A stretch of DNA of 12,971 bases from Comamonadaceae bacterium (GCA_947374505.1 CANCCE010000063.1:1-12971), one strand, 5' to 3'; numbered from the stretch's first letter, positions 1 to 7,344 are shown. The notes: generated by a model not told the origin, from the sequence alone. Numbers and translations: made by a program.

Positions 1-1031
1 CCACGGGCCAAACCGCCACCGCCGCGGTTGACCCGTATTGGATCAAGGTGCAGGGCTTGGCAAAAGCTCAAACCTTGCACCGCAAAGGCATCGTGCAGCT
101 CAATCACGGCCAGTACGTCGGCAGTGGTTAAGCCGGCCCGTGACAACACGGCGCGCGTTGCCACCTCCGCTGCGAGCAGCGGAGTTTCGGGTGGGCAGCC
201 GACTGAAGTCGATGCGATCCAAGCGGCTTGGGGCTTCAACTCCAGCGTCCGACAAGCCTCCGGGCTGGCCAGCAGCACGAAGCCAGCCCCATCCGCTTTG
301 GTTGAAATGCTCAATACGCTGAGCGAGCAGTCCGGACTTTCACCGTCTTCGCACTCAGTGTCCTCATGACTCGTCACTGCGGGCATGCGCGCGGCCAGTG
401 CGCCAGAGATATGTCGCGGATACGGGTCGTGTGCCAAGCCGTTGATGCTGATAATTTCATCGGCCAACAAAGCTTGATGCGCCAAGGCGCGATCATGGCT
501 CTGCACTGCATAAGCGTCCTGCGCTGCGCGCGTCCATCTCTGTGCTGCGGCGTAGCGGGCGGCAGACGCCAGCATGTCCGGGTCACGTGCAGGGTCAGGT
601 GCAAACGCGGGCCGCTGATAGGCCACGGCGGCATCGCCTTCACGCAGGGGGCGATGTTGCCGGATGGGTGAGCGGCTCCAGGCCTCGACACCACCCGCGA
701 TGACCACCGACGCTTGGCCTGAGGCGATCAGCCCGACGGCCATCGACACGGCGTCCAGCCCCGAGCAACATTGCGTGTCGATGGAAAAAGCCGCGCATGC
801 GTCAGGCAGGCCCGCCGCTAACGCCACCAGACGTGCTGGATTTCCACCCGCCCCCAAGGCGTTGCCGATGACCACGGCATCCACTTTTTCAGGGCCGATG
901 CCGGCGCGCTTCAGCAAGGCCTGAATCACCGGGGCGGCTATTTCATGCGCTTGCAGCGCGGCAAAAGCACCGCCTTGCGGAGCCACAGCGCTGCGCGCCC
1001 AGCCGGCGATCAAAGCAGTGGAAGTAGACAT
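1..1031 (-). CDS. Thiolase (acetyl-CoA acetyltransferase / 3-ketoacyl-CoA thiolase family), 3' end cut by the window edge
   Basis: The frame is open from an ATG at 1031 to the left edge, giving 343 codons of an expected roughly 390-400. The N-terminal thiolase domain shows the nucleophile motif C-x-S-G-L with Cys88 (Cys88-Cys89-Ser-Gly-Leu), followed by a VVVAGG-E-W-SRSP stretch like the family's AGG-E-SMSRAP. The C-terminal domain has E311-L-H-D-A-F-A at the usual NEAF position. The last visible residues, VNRGGGGLAR, are where the conserved GHP motif with the catalytic His and the later catalytic Cys should follow outside the window. Thiolases condense two acyl-CoAs or cleave 3-ketoacyl-CoA with CoA in the cytoplasm. 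The start overlaps the ligase gene by 22 nt, so translation is probably coupled. The HDAF variant resembles the HDCF type of SCP2 thiolases, so the substrate may not be simple acetoacetyl-CoA. Family assignment is secure; direction and substrate are unknown. Confidence 0.9.
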   Translation of the reverse strand, partial: MSTSTALIAGWARSAVAPQGGAFAALQAHEIAAPVIQALLKRAGIGPEKVDAVVIGNALGAGGNPARLVALAAGLPDACAAFSIDTQCCSGLDAVSMAVGLIASGQASVVIAGGVEAWSRSPIRQHRPLREGDAAVAYQRPAFAPDPARDPDMLASAARYAAAQRWTRAAQDAYAVQSHDRALAHQALLADEIISINGLAHDPYPRHISGALAARMPAVTSHEDTECEDGESPDCSLSVLSISTKADGAGFVLLASPEACRTLELKPQAAWIASTSVGCPPETPLLAAEVATRAVLSRAGLTTADVLAVIELHDAFAVQGLSFCQALHLDPIRVNRGGGGLAR

Positions 1032-2485
1032 GGCATATCCGGGTTTTTGGTCTTGTTATCGTTGAGATGATTTTGCAAGCGCAGCGCCAGCGCGGCGTGA
1101 TCGGTCTTGCCGCTGGCCGTCAGCGGCCAGTCATCACAGACAAAGTAGCGCTTCGGTGCTTTGTATGCTTCAAGCTTTTCTCTACACCAGGCGGAGAGTT
1201 CGGCTGCACGAAACTCACCGCCATACGCTTGGGCCGGCTGCACTACAGCGATGACCTTCATGCCGCGCAAAGCATCTGCCACGCCCTGAACTGAGGCTTT
1301 GGCGATGCCGGGGTGCGCTGTCAAGACCGATTCCAATTCCTCCGGAAACAGGTTTTTCCCTTGCGTGGTGAGCATCCGGTTTTGCCTACCGGCTAGGCAA
1401 AGCCGGCCTTGCGCATCCAGGTGGCCCATGTCCCGCACCGACAGCCAGTCGCCGTCGCGGATGGCTGCCGTCGCGTCTGCCTCAGCGCCCATGTAGTCCA
1501 TGAAGAGCATGGGGCTGCGGACAAAGATCAAGCCCGGACTGCCAGGTGCTTTGGCGTCCCGGATGTCGATGTCGACATGGCCAAAGGGCCGACCGACGAC
1601 CTCCAGCGGCGTGGACACCTCGGCGTCCATCCAGGCGATGAAGCTGGTTTCTGAGGCACCGTAAAACTCGATGATGCGGGCCCGGGGAAACAGCGCTTGC
1701 AGCTCGGCGGTTCGGTGGCGGGCCCAGCGTGCGCCGCTGATCATGATCAAGCGGGTCGCCTCAATCGGGGCGGTGGTATGCCGGGCCGCCCATTCGATCA
1801 TCAAAATCAGCTGGCTCGGCACGGCGATCAGGCACGGCGTGTGGCCTTGTCGCAAGGTCTCCAAAGCGCGCGATGCAGAAAATTGCTCTTGAATGACCAC
1901 GCCTGCGCCGGTCCAAATGCCCAGCAACATACCGAACAAAAACAAGGAGTGCGAGCTGCGGCCGGGCGACAAGACACCACTGGCAGCGTCGGGCCCGAAG
2001 GTGTCAACGCAGACCCGAAAACTCTCAGTCCATGAGCGATGGTGGCGCCTGAAGCCTTTCGGCAGGCCGGTACTGCCGGAGGTGAAGCCGATATAAAAAG
2101 GCGATGTGGGCGAAATGGGTTGAAGTTCAGTCAACGTAGAAAAAGTCGTCGTCAGTTGATTGATTTGCGCGCGCATCGTTTCGCGCAATTCGGCAGGCCA
2201 ATCCGGATCGGCCATGGCCGCACAACGACCGCTGCTGATAATGGCTAAAAATTCAATGATCTGATGAATGGACGTTGCGCTGTCGTCAACCAGAAGCGTG
2301 GCCGGTGCTTGCCCTTGAGACAGGGCTGCAGCCCTTTGCCGCACCGCTGCGTTCAGCTTGGCAAACGTCAGGCTGTTGCTGCCGTCACCGATGGCGACGG
2401 CATCCCCGCGGACGCTGGCCCAGTGCGCCAGTGGCGCGTGGACCAGATCGGTCAGCGGATCTGATTTATTGAAACGCTCGGCCAC
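1010..2485 (-). CDS. AMP-forming acyl-CoA synthetase/ligase (ANL superfamily)
   Basis: Predicted to activate a carboxylic acid with ATP and CoA to acyl-CoA, AMP and PPi. Counting from the GTG at 2485 (491 aa), the phosphate-binding motif TSGSTGLPKG lies at 135-144, the adenine-binding FYGASE motif around 274-279, and the ribose-binding Asp near 352 (VRDMGH). The hinge and A8 region (GRQNRML...GKNLFPEELE) follows at about 366-385, and the C-terminal catalytic Lys of LTASGKTDH is near 460. The length is slightly short for the family but all motifs are present. No ATG exists near the 5' end: the choices are TTG at 2488 or GTG at 2485, both inside the end of bioY (overlap 20-23 nt), which suggests translational coupling. 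The 3' end overlaps the thiolase start. A GGAT sequence lies 11-14 nt upstream of the GTG. Context with bioMNY suggests a biotin-related acid such as pimelate or biotin itself; a generic fatty or aromatic acid is equally compatible with the motifs. Confidence 0.9.
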   Translation of the reverse strand: MAERFNKSDPLTDLVHAPLAHWASVRGDAVAIGDGSNSLTFAKLNAAVRQRAAALSQGQAPATLLVDDSATSIHQIIEFLAIISSGRCAAMADPDWPAELRETMRAQINQLTTTFSTLTELQPISPTSPFYIGFTSGSTGLPKGFRRHHRSWTESFRVCVDTFGPDAASGVLSPGRSSHSLFLFGMLLGIWTGAGVVIQEQFSASRALETLRQGHTPCLIAVPSQLILMIEWAARHTTAPIEATRLIMISGARWARHRTAELQALFPRARIIEFYGASETSFIAWMDAEVSTPLEVVGRPFGHVDIDIRDAKAPGSPGLIFVRSPMLFMDYMGAEADATAAIRDGDWLSVRDMGHLDAQGRLCLAGRQNRMLTTQGKNLFPEELESVLTAHPGIAKASVQGVADALRGMKVIAVVQPAQAYGGEFRAAELSAWCREKLEAYKAPKRYFVCDDWPLTASGKTDHAALALRLQNHLNDNKTKNPDMPCLLPLL

Positions 2486-3041
2486 CAAATCGCCAATCCG
2501 GCATACCGCGAGCCACCGAGTGAACCACCAGGGCGCACAAGACGCACTTGATCAGGTCGCCCGGCACGAAGAGCAAAGTGCCCCAAAAAGCTTGTGTCCA
2601 AGTCAGTTTGGCCAGCATGACCAAGCCGATCACGCCGCAGACGTGAATCGTGACCACGCCACCGACAGCCGAAGCCAAAAAAGCGCTGAGCGCTGCACGG
2701 CGGGGCGAGTTGACGGGTAAATAGGCCATCAGCAGACCGGTGGCCAACGCGCCGATGGGAAAGCCGATCAGATAGCCGCTGGAAGGCGCAACGAACACCC
2801 CCAAGCCACCGCGACCACCCGACAGCAGTGGCAAGCCCACCGCGACGGCGGCTAGAAACAGCAACAACGCCTGCAGCGCTTTCTTGGGGCCGAGCATGCA
2901 GCCCGCCAGCATGACGCCCAGTGTTTGCAGGGTGATCGGCACGCCCAAGGGCAAGTCAATTTTGGGGATCAGACCGAAGACGGCCACCAGTGCGGCGAAG
3001 AGTGAGACGTAGGCAAGTCCACTGGAGCGAGAAGAGGTCAT
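2466..3041 (-). CDS. bioY: BioY, substrate-binding membrane component of the ECF biotin transporter
   Basis: 191 aa, almost entirely hydrophobic, with about six predicted transmembrane segments. It carries the BioY hallmarks: GGRGG at 75-79 followed by GVF and P, GYLIGF at 89-94, and the C-terminal FVPGDLIK stretch at 158-165. It is the S component that binds biotin at the membrane. BioY can work alone in some bacteria, but here the energising modules BioN and BioM are encoded just upstream. It starts with ATG at 3041, 47 nt after the bioN stop, with no clear Shine-Dalgarno sequence. Its stop at 2466 lies inside the first codons of the acyl-CoA ligase. No BirA- or BioR-like operator was recognised in front of it. 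Confidence is high because the signature motifs are specific to the family. Confidence 0.95.
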   Translation of the reverse strand: MTSSRSSGLAYVSLFAALVAVFGLIPKIDLPLGVPITLQTLGVMLAGCMLGPKKALQALLLFLAAVAVGLPLLSGGRGGLGVFVAPSSGYLIGFPIGALATGLLMAYLPVNSPRRAALSAFLASAVGGVVTIHVCGVIGLVMLAKLTWTQAFWGTLLFVPGDLIKCVLCALVVHSVARGMPDWRFGGRAFQ

Positions 3042-3088
3042 TTAAAGTGATGAAGTTGTTAACAGTGTGGGGCAGTGGGTGTGCCGAC

Positions 3089-3682
3089 TCAAGGCGGGAG
3101 CCTCAGCTCCAGCGCATCGGCGACCCGTTGAGCCGAGCTCAGCATGCGGATGGTCAAGGGCGCTAGCAGTTTAAAGCCGCCCGATTTTCCGGTCCGCACG
3201 CGGTGCGCATCGTCAAGCCGTTTCCACTGAATGAAAAAATGCTCGGTGAAGCGCAGCATCAACGCCAACTGCAAGGCTAACGCATTTGATCGGATGCCAA
3301 AACGATTCAGCGGTGACAGCCAACTTTCAAGAACGTCCAGTAAATCGTTGGCGCGGGTGGTCAGCATCAGCGCGATGCCCAGCAAGGAGGCACTCAGCAA
3401 ACGCAGCGCGCTGACAACGCCCAACAGGGGTTGTTGCAGGTAGGCATGAAACGCGGTGATCAGCAGCCCAGCCGCAACAACCATGATGAGCAGTTTTCGC
3501 GCTGGCAGGGTGGCCCGACCGAGGGATGCAAACAACAGCAAGCACAGCGCAGTGCAAGCAAGCAAGCCACCGATGTGGTCGAACACGTACAAGGCCGTCC
3601 CCAAAACGGCCAGCAGGATCAATTTCAGGGATGCTGAAACTGCATGCAGCCAGGTGCGGTGGTCGCTGTAAAAACTGCCCAT
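3089..3682 (-). CDS. bioN: BioN, EcfT-type transmembrane coupling protein of the biotin ECF transporter
   Basis: 197 aa, matching the small EcfT (CbiQ/BioN) family. Hydrophobic segments occupy roughly residues 18-33, 38-55, 64-82 and 90-108. The cytoplasmic C-terminal half contains the two charged coupling helices, around DDAHRVR (157-163) and ADALELR (188-194), which correspond to the Ala-Arg motifs that dock onto the ATPases. The protein transmits ATP-driven motion from BioM to BioY in the inner membrane. It starts with ATG at 3682, 10 nt after the bioM stop, which supports co-transcription, and bioY follows downstream. The coupling motifs are a little divergent from the textbook ARG form (AHR and ELR), which may reflect a dedicated rather than shared energising module. 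The assignment as BioN rather than a generic EcfT rests on bioY adjacency. Confidence 0.9.
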   Translation of the reverse strand: MGSFYSDHRTWLHAVSASLKLILLAVLGTALYVFDHIGGLLACTALCLLLFASLGRATLPARKLLIMVVAAGLLITAFHAYLQQPLLGVVSALRLLSASLLGIALMLTTRANDLLDVLESWLSPLNRFGIRSNALALQLALMLRFTEHFFIQWKRLDDAHRVRTGKSGGFKLLAPLTIRMLSSAQRVADALELRLPP

Positions 3683-3692
3683 TCGAAAATCT

Positions 3693-4433
3693 TCAGTCGA
3701 TGTTCAAGTGCTGCGACTGGCAACGTGCCGCTACATCGGCTTCGTAAGCGGCACACACGCTTGCGCCGTCGCCATCTGCACGCACTTGGCCCTTGTCAAG
3801 CCAGATCACGCGCTCAAACCCCCGCACATGGTCGATTAAATGGGTCGACACAATGACTTGCTGGCTGGCCTTCGAAATTTCCATGTCGAGCATGCTTCGT
3901 CCCGGTAAATCAAGACTTGAAAAGGGCTCGTCGAGCAGCACGGACTTGGGTGACGCCATCATCAAAGCCAGCCAGCACACATGCTGACGTTGACCTTGGC
4001 TCAGACTGCCAATAGCCCGTTCAGCCCAATGGCCCAAGCCGCGTGCAGTCAGCACCGCTCTGGCTTGCTGGCAATTGACTTTTCGGGGCAGGCCGTTGGG
4101 GCTCAGGCTTAACGCAAGTTCTTCCTCAACGGTTGGAAAGATGATTTGATCGTCCGGATTCTGGAACATCATGCCGACCAGACCCACGCGTTCAGCGGGT
4201 TGGCTCTGGGTGTCGTGTCCCCAGACCGTGATGCTGCCAGACTGCGGTTTGTCCAGACCACAGATCAGCCTGAAGAGACTGCTTTTTCCCGCGCCGTTGT
4301 CGCCAATCAGACCAATGCGTGACTCAGTCAACCGCAGCGACAAACCGTCAAAGACAGTCGTCGTGCCGCGCACCAGACCCACGCGATCCATGTGAATCGG
4401 GCACGGGGCTGAAGGACTCATGGCGTCGGACAT
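3693..4433 (-). CDS. bioM: BioM, ATPase of the biotin ECF transporter
   Basis: 246 aa ABC ATPase with every motif visible: Walker A GDNGAGKSS at 44-52, Q-loop Gln91 in MMFQNPDDQIIFPTVEEE (typical of ECF ATPases), signature LSQGQ at 144-148, Walker B VLLDEP at 165-170 followed by the SSLD D-loop, and the switch His198 in STHLID. It hydrolyses ATP to drive BioN/BioY. Only one ATPase is encoded, as is usual for dedicated BioMNY systems, where it would act as a homodimer. The start is ATG 4433; ATG 4421 (residue 5) is an alternative, and neither has a strong ribosome-binding site. The gene follows the hydrolase stop by 18 nt and precedes bioN by 10 nt, so it lies inside a continuous leftward transcript rather than heading its own operon. 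Confidence 0.95.
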   Translation of the reverse strand: MSDAMSPSAPCPIHMDRVGLVRGTTTVFDGLSLRLTESRIGLIGDNGAGKSSLFRLICGLDKPQSGSITVWGHDTQSQPAERVGLVGMMFQNPDDQIIFPTVEEELALSLSPNGLPRKVNCQQARAVLTARGLGHWAERAIGSLSQGQRQHVCWLALMMASPKSVLLDEPFSSLDLPGRSMLDMEISKASQQVIVSTHLIDHVRGFERVIWLDKGQVRADGDGASVCAAYEADVAARCQSQHLNID

Positions 4434-4451
4434 CGGGTCTCAAGTGGGTGC

Positions 4452-5285
4452 TCAGGCAGCCAACTCAGCTTGCCCTAAAAATTCTTGAACGGCTGCTGCA
4501 CATTCGAGCGCATGCGTCAGGTGGATCATGTGGAACTCACTGTCCACGTAACGCACGTCAACCTTGTTCAGGTGTTGGCGAAACAAATTAACCTGCGCGT
4601 CATCCGTGATCTGTCCATTTTTGGGGAACAGCGCCAAAGTAGGGCATTTTATTTTCGGCAGATAGTCAACAGCGCTGGCGGAGCTGACCAGCTCCGCATA
4701 GCGGACCAGCACCTCGGGCACGCCTTTGGCGAATTCTTTGACGTACCAGTCAATCAGGGCCGGATCGCAGTCGGGTGGAAATCTCGTCAGCACGCTGGTC
4801 TCCCGTACCCATTTTTCGATGCCCATGGACCGCATCGCCTCTAACCTGGACGAGTAACCCAGCGCGTAGCGGGATTTCATGGTCTCGTTGATGAACGCCG
4901 GTGTGGCCACCAACGCTAACGCCCGGACCTTCGCGGGGTACAGGGCCGCCAATAGGATTCCCAATATGCCGCCCATGGATTCTCCGCAGAAAAACACCGG
5001 CTGGTCCGTCAGGCTGTCGATCAGGCCGACCAAGTCCTCGACACAGGCATTCAGCGAGATCTGACCGTTCACATCGGTCACCGCGTCTGATCGGCCAACC
5101 CCCCGCATGTCCGGCCGGATGACTTTGAAGTGTGTCGCCAGCGTCGGAATCCAGCGGTACCAAAAATCTCCGCTGCGTCCGTTGCCGTGCTGGAGAATCA
5201 AATACGGACGATCAAGCCATGGATCCGTGAAGTCGTCGATCTGGTAGTGGATTCGCAATCCCTGCGAGCTTGAAAAATAGGGCAT
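4452..5285 (-). CDS. Alpha/beta hydrolase (esterase or C-C hydrolase type) with an atypical acid position
   Basis: 277 aa from the ATG at 5285. A longer reading to 5402 exists but adds 39 residues without homology and overlaps the preceding gene; the 5285 start lies 1 nt after that gene's stop. The fold is clear: oxyanion region HGNGRSGDF from residue 33, DMRGVGRSD near 59-67, nucleophile elbow G101-E-S103-M-G-G, and a C-terminal His252 in FHMIHLTHA. The usual catalytic Asp after strand 6 is missing: where relatives read G-x-x-D this protein reads PKNGQITDD (221-229), so the acid may be D228 or D229, another residue, or absent. The substrate is unknown. Lying between a Bug protein and bioMNY it could be an esterase acting on an imported ester or a BioH-like enzyme, but the sequence does not establish this. 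Confidence 0.85.
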   Translation of the reverse strand: MPYFSSSQGLRIHYQIDDFTDPWLDRPYLILQHGNGRSGDFWYRWIPTLATHFKVIRPDMRGVGRSDAVTDVNGQISLNACVEDLVGLIDSLTDQPVFFCGESMGGILGILLAALYPAKVRALALVATPAFINETMKSRYALGYSSRLEAMRSMGIEKWVRETSVLTRFPPDCDPALIDWYVKEFAKGVPEVLVRYAELVSSASAVDYLPKIKCPTLALFPKNGQITDDAQVNLFRQHLNKVDVRYVDSEFHMIHLTHALECAAAVQEFLGQAELAA

Positions 5286-5286
5286 C

Positions 5287-6282
5287 TCAATCAATCGTGA
5301 CGTTTGCTTTGTGGGCCACGGCGGCCCATTTGACTTTTTCGGCTTTGAAAAAATCGGAGAACTCTTTGGGACTGCTACCGACTGGAATGGCTCCGTCGCC
5401 ACTCAACCGGGTCAAGACCTCGGGGACCTTGAGCGCTTTGGCAACCGATTCCGACAGCAGCGCTATGGCCGTGTCGGGTGTTTTGGCGGGCGCAAACAAA
5501 CCATACCAACCGTCCACTTCGTAGCTCGAAAATCCCGACTCGGCCACCGTGGGCACTGCCGGCAACGCTTTCGATCGGTGGGCACTCGTGACCGCCAGCA
5601 CTTTGATTCTGTTGGCCCGGATCATCGGTGCTGCCGCGAGCAGGTTGTTGAGCATGGCGTGCACTTGGCCACCGGCGAGGTCGTTGTTGGCGGGTGCGGC
5701 GCCTTTGTAGGGCACATGCATCAAATCCATGCCTGTCAGGGTGTTGAGCAGCTCCATCCCAAGGTGGGGCCCGCTGCCCGTGCCGGACGATGCGTAGCTC
5801 AACTTCCCCGGGTGCGCCTTGACGTAAGCGATGAATTCCTGAAACGTGTTGACCGGCAAACTCGCCGGCACCGTGAAGAGATAGGGGTACTTGGCGATCA
5901 GTGAGACGCTGATGAAATCTGAATCCGTGTTGTAGGGTAATTTTTTGTAGATGGCCGGTGCGATGGCGTGGGATGCAATGGTCAGCAGCAGGTTGTGCCC
6001 ATCTGCTTCAGACTTGGCAATCGCATCTGCCCCAATGACCCCATTGGCCCCTGGCTTGTTGTCGACGATCACCGGTTGGCCAAGCAAGGTGCTCATTCGT
6101 TGGCCTATCGCTCTGGCCAGAACATCGGTTCCGCCGCCGGCAGGAAACGGAACGATGACTTTGATCGGCTTGGATGGAAAACTGGCGCTACGTGACAAGC
6201 TAGGCACCAGTGCGCAGCACCCCGCGGCAGTGATGAGTTGGCGTCTTAGCATGGAGATTTTTGGGGAGTGAATAGCGTTCAT
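5287..6282 (-). CDS. Bug-type (TTT family) periplasmic substrate-binding protein, orphan
   Basis: 331 aa from ATG 6282, or 321 aa from ATG 6252 (residue 11, MLRRQL). A signal peptide is evident: Arg-Arg, a hydrophobic stretch around 16-28, and a likely cleavage after SRSA near residue 34. The mature part shows Bug hallmarks: VPFPAGGGTDVLAR at about 44-57, DNKPGANG at 74-81, YASSGTGSGPHLG at 163-175, HVPYKG at 189-194 and NDLAGGQVHAM at 200-210. Such proteins bind carboxylates through ordered water and backbone contacts. No tctA or tctB gene lies beside it, so it may deliver to membrane subunits encoded elsewhere or act as a sensor. It is the first gene of the leftward array, and its stop is 1 nt from the hydrolase start. 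It is of the Bug (PAGGGTD) type, unlike the tctC product further right (ANPGGGWD), so the two are not a recent duplication. Confidence 0.92.
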   Translation of the reverse strand: MNAIHSPKISMLRRQLITAAGCCALVPSLSRSASFPSKPIKVIVPFPAGGGTDVLARAIGQRMSTLLGQPVIVDNKPGANGVIGADAIAKSEADGHNLLLTIASHAIAPAIYKKLPYNTDSDFISVSLIAKYPYLFTVPASLPVNTFQEFIAYVKAHPGKLSYASSGTGSGPHLGMELLNTLTGMDLMHVPYKGAAPANNDLAGGQVHAMLNNLLAAAPMIRANRIKVLAVTSAHRSKALPAVPTVAESGFSSYEVDGWYGLFAPAKTPDTAIALLSESVAKALKVPEVLTRLSGDGAIPVGSSPKEFSDFFKAEKVKWAAVAHKANVTID

Positions 6283-6362
6283 ATCGGTAGCGCTGATCGT
6301 ATCAGGGCAGTTTCGATAGAACCCGGGATGGCCGCTGGGATAATGACCAAAACTGAAATTTT
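6283..6362. promoter_or_regulatory. Divergent control region between the Bug/biotin array and lysR, with a 13-bp palindrome
   Basis: These 80 nt separate two divergent operons. CTGAT-CGT-ATCAG at 6293-6305 is a perfect 5-bp inverted repeat. Overlapping it, ATC-N9-GAT at 6283-6297 fits the loose T-N11-A pattern typical of LysR-type operators. A -10-like GATAAT sits at 6339-6344 for rightward transcription, but no convincing -35 was found. The palindrome would overlap or lie just downstream of a leftward promoter, so the LysR product could repress or activate there. CCCGGG at 6322-6327 is another short palindrome. The sequence matches are seen; the regulatory role is inference. Confidence 0.4.
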
Positions 6363-7328
6363 GTGACTACTCAACCTTACAACCTGGCCCGCTTCGACAT
6401 GGTGTCGATCCAACTGGCGGTGGCCTGCGCGCGCACTGGCAGCCTGACCGCTGCGGCGCGCGATTCGCATTTGGCCTTGGCTGCGGCGAGCCGGCGCATT
6501 CGCGATCTCGAAACCGCGTTGGGTGGGCCCTTGTTTGAGCGCCATGCACGCGGCTTGACGGCCACGCCGGCCGGCAAAATATTTGCCAAACATGGACTCG
6601 TCTTGCTCCAGCAAATGGGCTTGCTGGGCGCTGAACTGAGCGACTTACAGCAAGGTGTGGCGCGGCATATTCGTCTGTGGGCCAGCACCGCCGCCATTAG
6701 CCAGTTTTTGCCGCCGCTGCTCGCCACCTACAACGCAGCCAAGCCGCAAGTTCGGATTGATCTTGAGGAGCAAGTGTCGGAGGTGGTGGTCGCTTCGCTG
6801 CGCGACGGCCGGGCAGACGTTGGTATTTGGGTGGAAGGCCCCGACGCTGATGGTCTCGATATGCAGCTTTTTGCACACGACGAATTGGTGCTGGTACTGC
6901 CAGCGCGTCATCGCTTGGCGAAGGGGCGCAGCGCCATCGACTTTGCTGACACCTTGGCGGAAGACTACATCGGCCTGAACACCGGTGCAGCCATGTTGAT
7001 GCGCCAGCAGCAAACGGCGCAGGCCGCAGGTTTGCCTTTGAAGCTGCGCATGCAGGTGCGCAGTTTCGACGCGGTGTGCCATTTGGTGGCCTCGGGTTTG
7101 GGCATTGCCATCTTGCCCAAGGGGGCGGCCTTGCCGATCATGCAGTCCATGAAGCTCGTCAGCCGGCCACTCGCCGATGCCTGGGCGCATCGCCGCATGA
7201 TGGTCGCGACGCGCGCGGGTGAAACAGACCCGGGGATTCTGGATTTCGTTCGCTTTCTGGCCGACGTCGGGCCTGAGCGCTTCAAGGTTTCGCCAAAAGC
7301 GAAAGCTCCGCACCTCAAGAAGCAATAG
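6363..7328 (+). CDS. LysR-type transcriptional regulator
   Basis: 321 aa from a GTG at 6363, or 309 aa from ATG 6399 (residue 13); neither has a clear Shine-Dalgarno sequence. Residues about 14-72 form the winged helix-turn-helix with the family pattern SIQLAVACARTGSLTAAA, SRRIRDLE, LGGPLFERHARGLTATPAG, followed by a linker helix. The rest is the periplasmic-binding-protein-like effector domain, with features such as VADVGIW-like RADVGIW, the hinge phrase DELVLVLPARHRLA, and GLGIAILPKGAA near the C-terminus. It binds DNA in the cytoplasm and responds to a small molecule, probably the pathway substrate or a CoA derivative. It is divergent from the Bug/biotin array and only 34 nt upstream of the CoA-transferase gene, so it is probably co-transcribed with the genes on its right and controls one or both directions. 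Confidence 0.93.
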   Translation: MTTQPYNLARFDMVSIQLAVACARTGSLTAAARDSHLALAAASRRIRDLETALGGPLFERHARGLTATPAGKIFAKHGLVLLQQMGLLGAELSDLQQGVARHIRLWASTAAISQFLPPLLATYNAAKPQVRIDLEEQVSEVVVASLRDGRADVGIWVEGPDADGLDMQLFAHDELVLVLPARHRLAKGRSAIDFADTLAEDYIGLNTGAAMLMRQQQTAQAAGLPLKLRMQVRSFDAVCHLVASGLGIAILPKGAALPIMQSMKLVSRPLADAWAHRRMMVATRAGETDPGILDFVRFLADVGPERFKVSPKAKAPHLKKQ

Positions 7329-7344
7329 ACAGCGGCAACCGGTA

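Noticed and set aside
5286..5402. Longer start for the alpha/beta hydrolase at 5402
   Set aside because: The extra 39 residues overlap the Bug gene, lack homology and precede the normal beginning of the fold. The ATG at 5285, 1 nt after the upstream stop, fits better.
5311..5904. A 197-codon plus-strand open frame opposite the Bug protein gene
   Set aside because: The opposite strand encodes a protein with signal peptide and Bug motifs; this frame shows no motif and no ribosome-binding site.
6283..6362. BioR-type operator (TTATMTATAA-like) for the biotin genes
   Set aside because: No such sequence was found here or between the bio genes, so biotin-responsive control by BioR is not supported.
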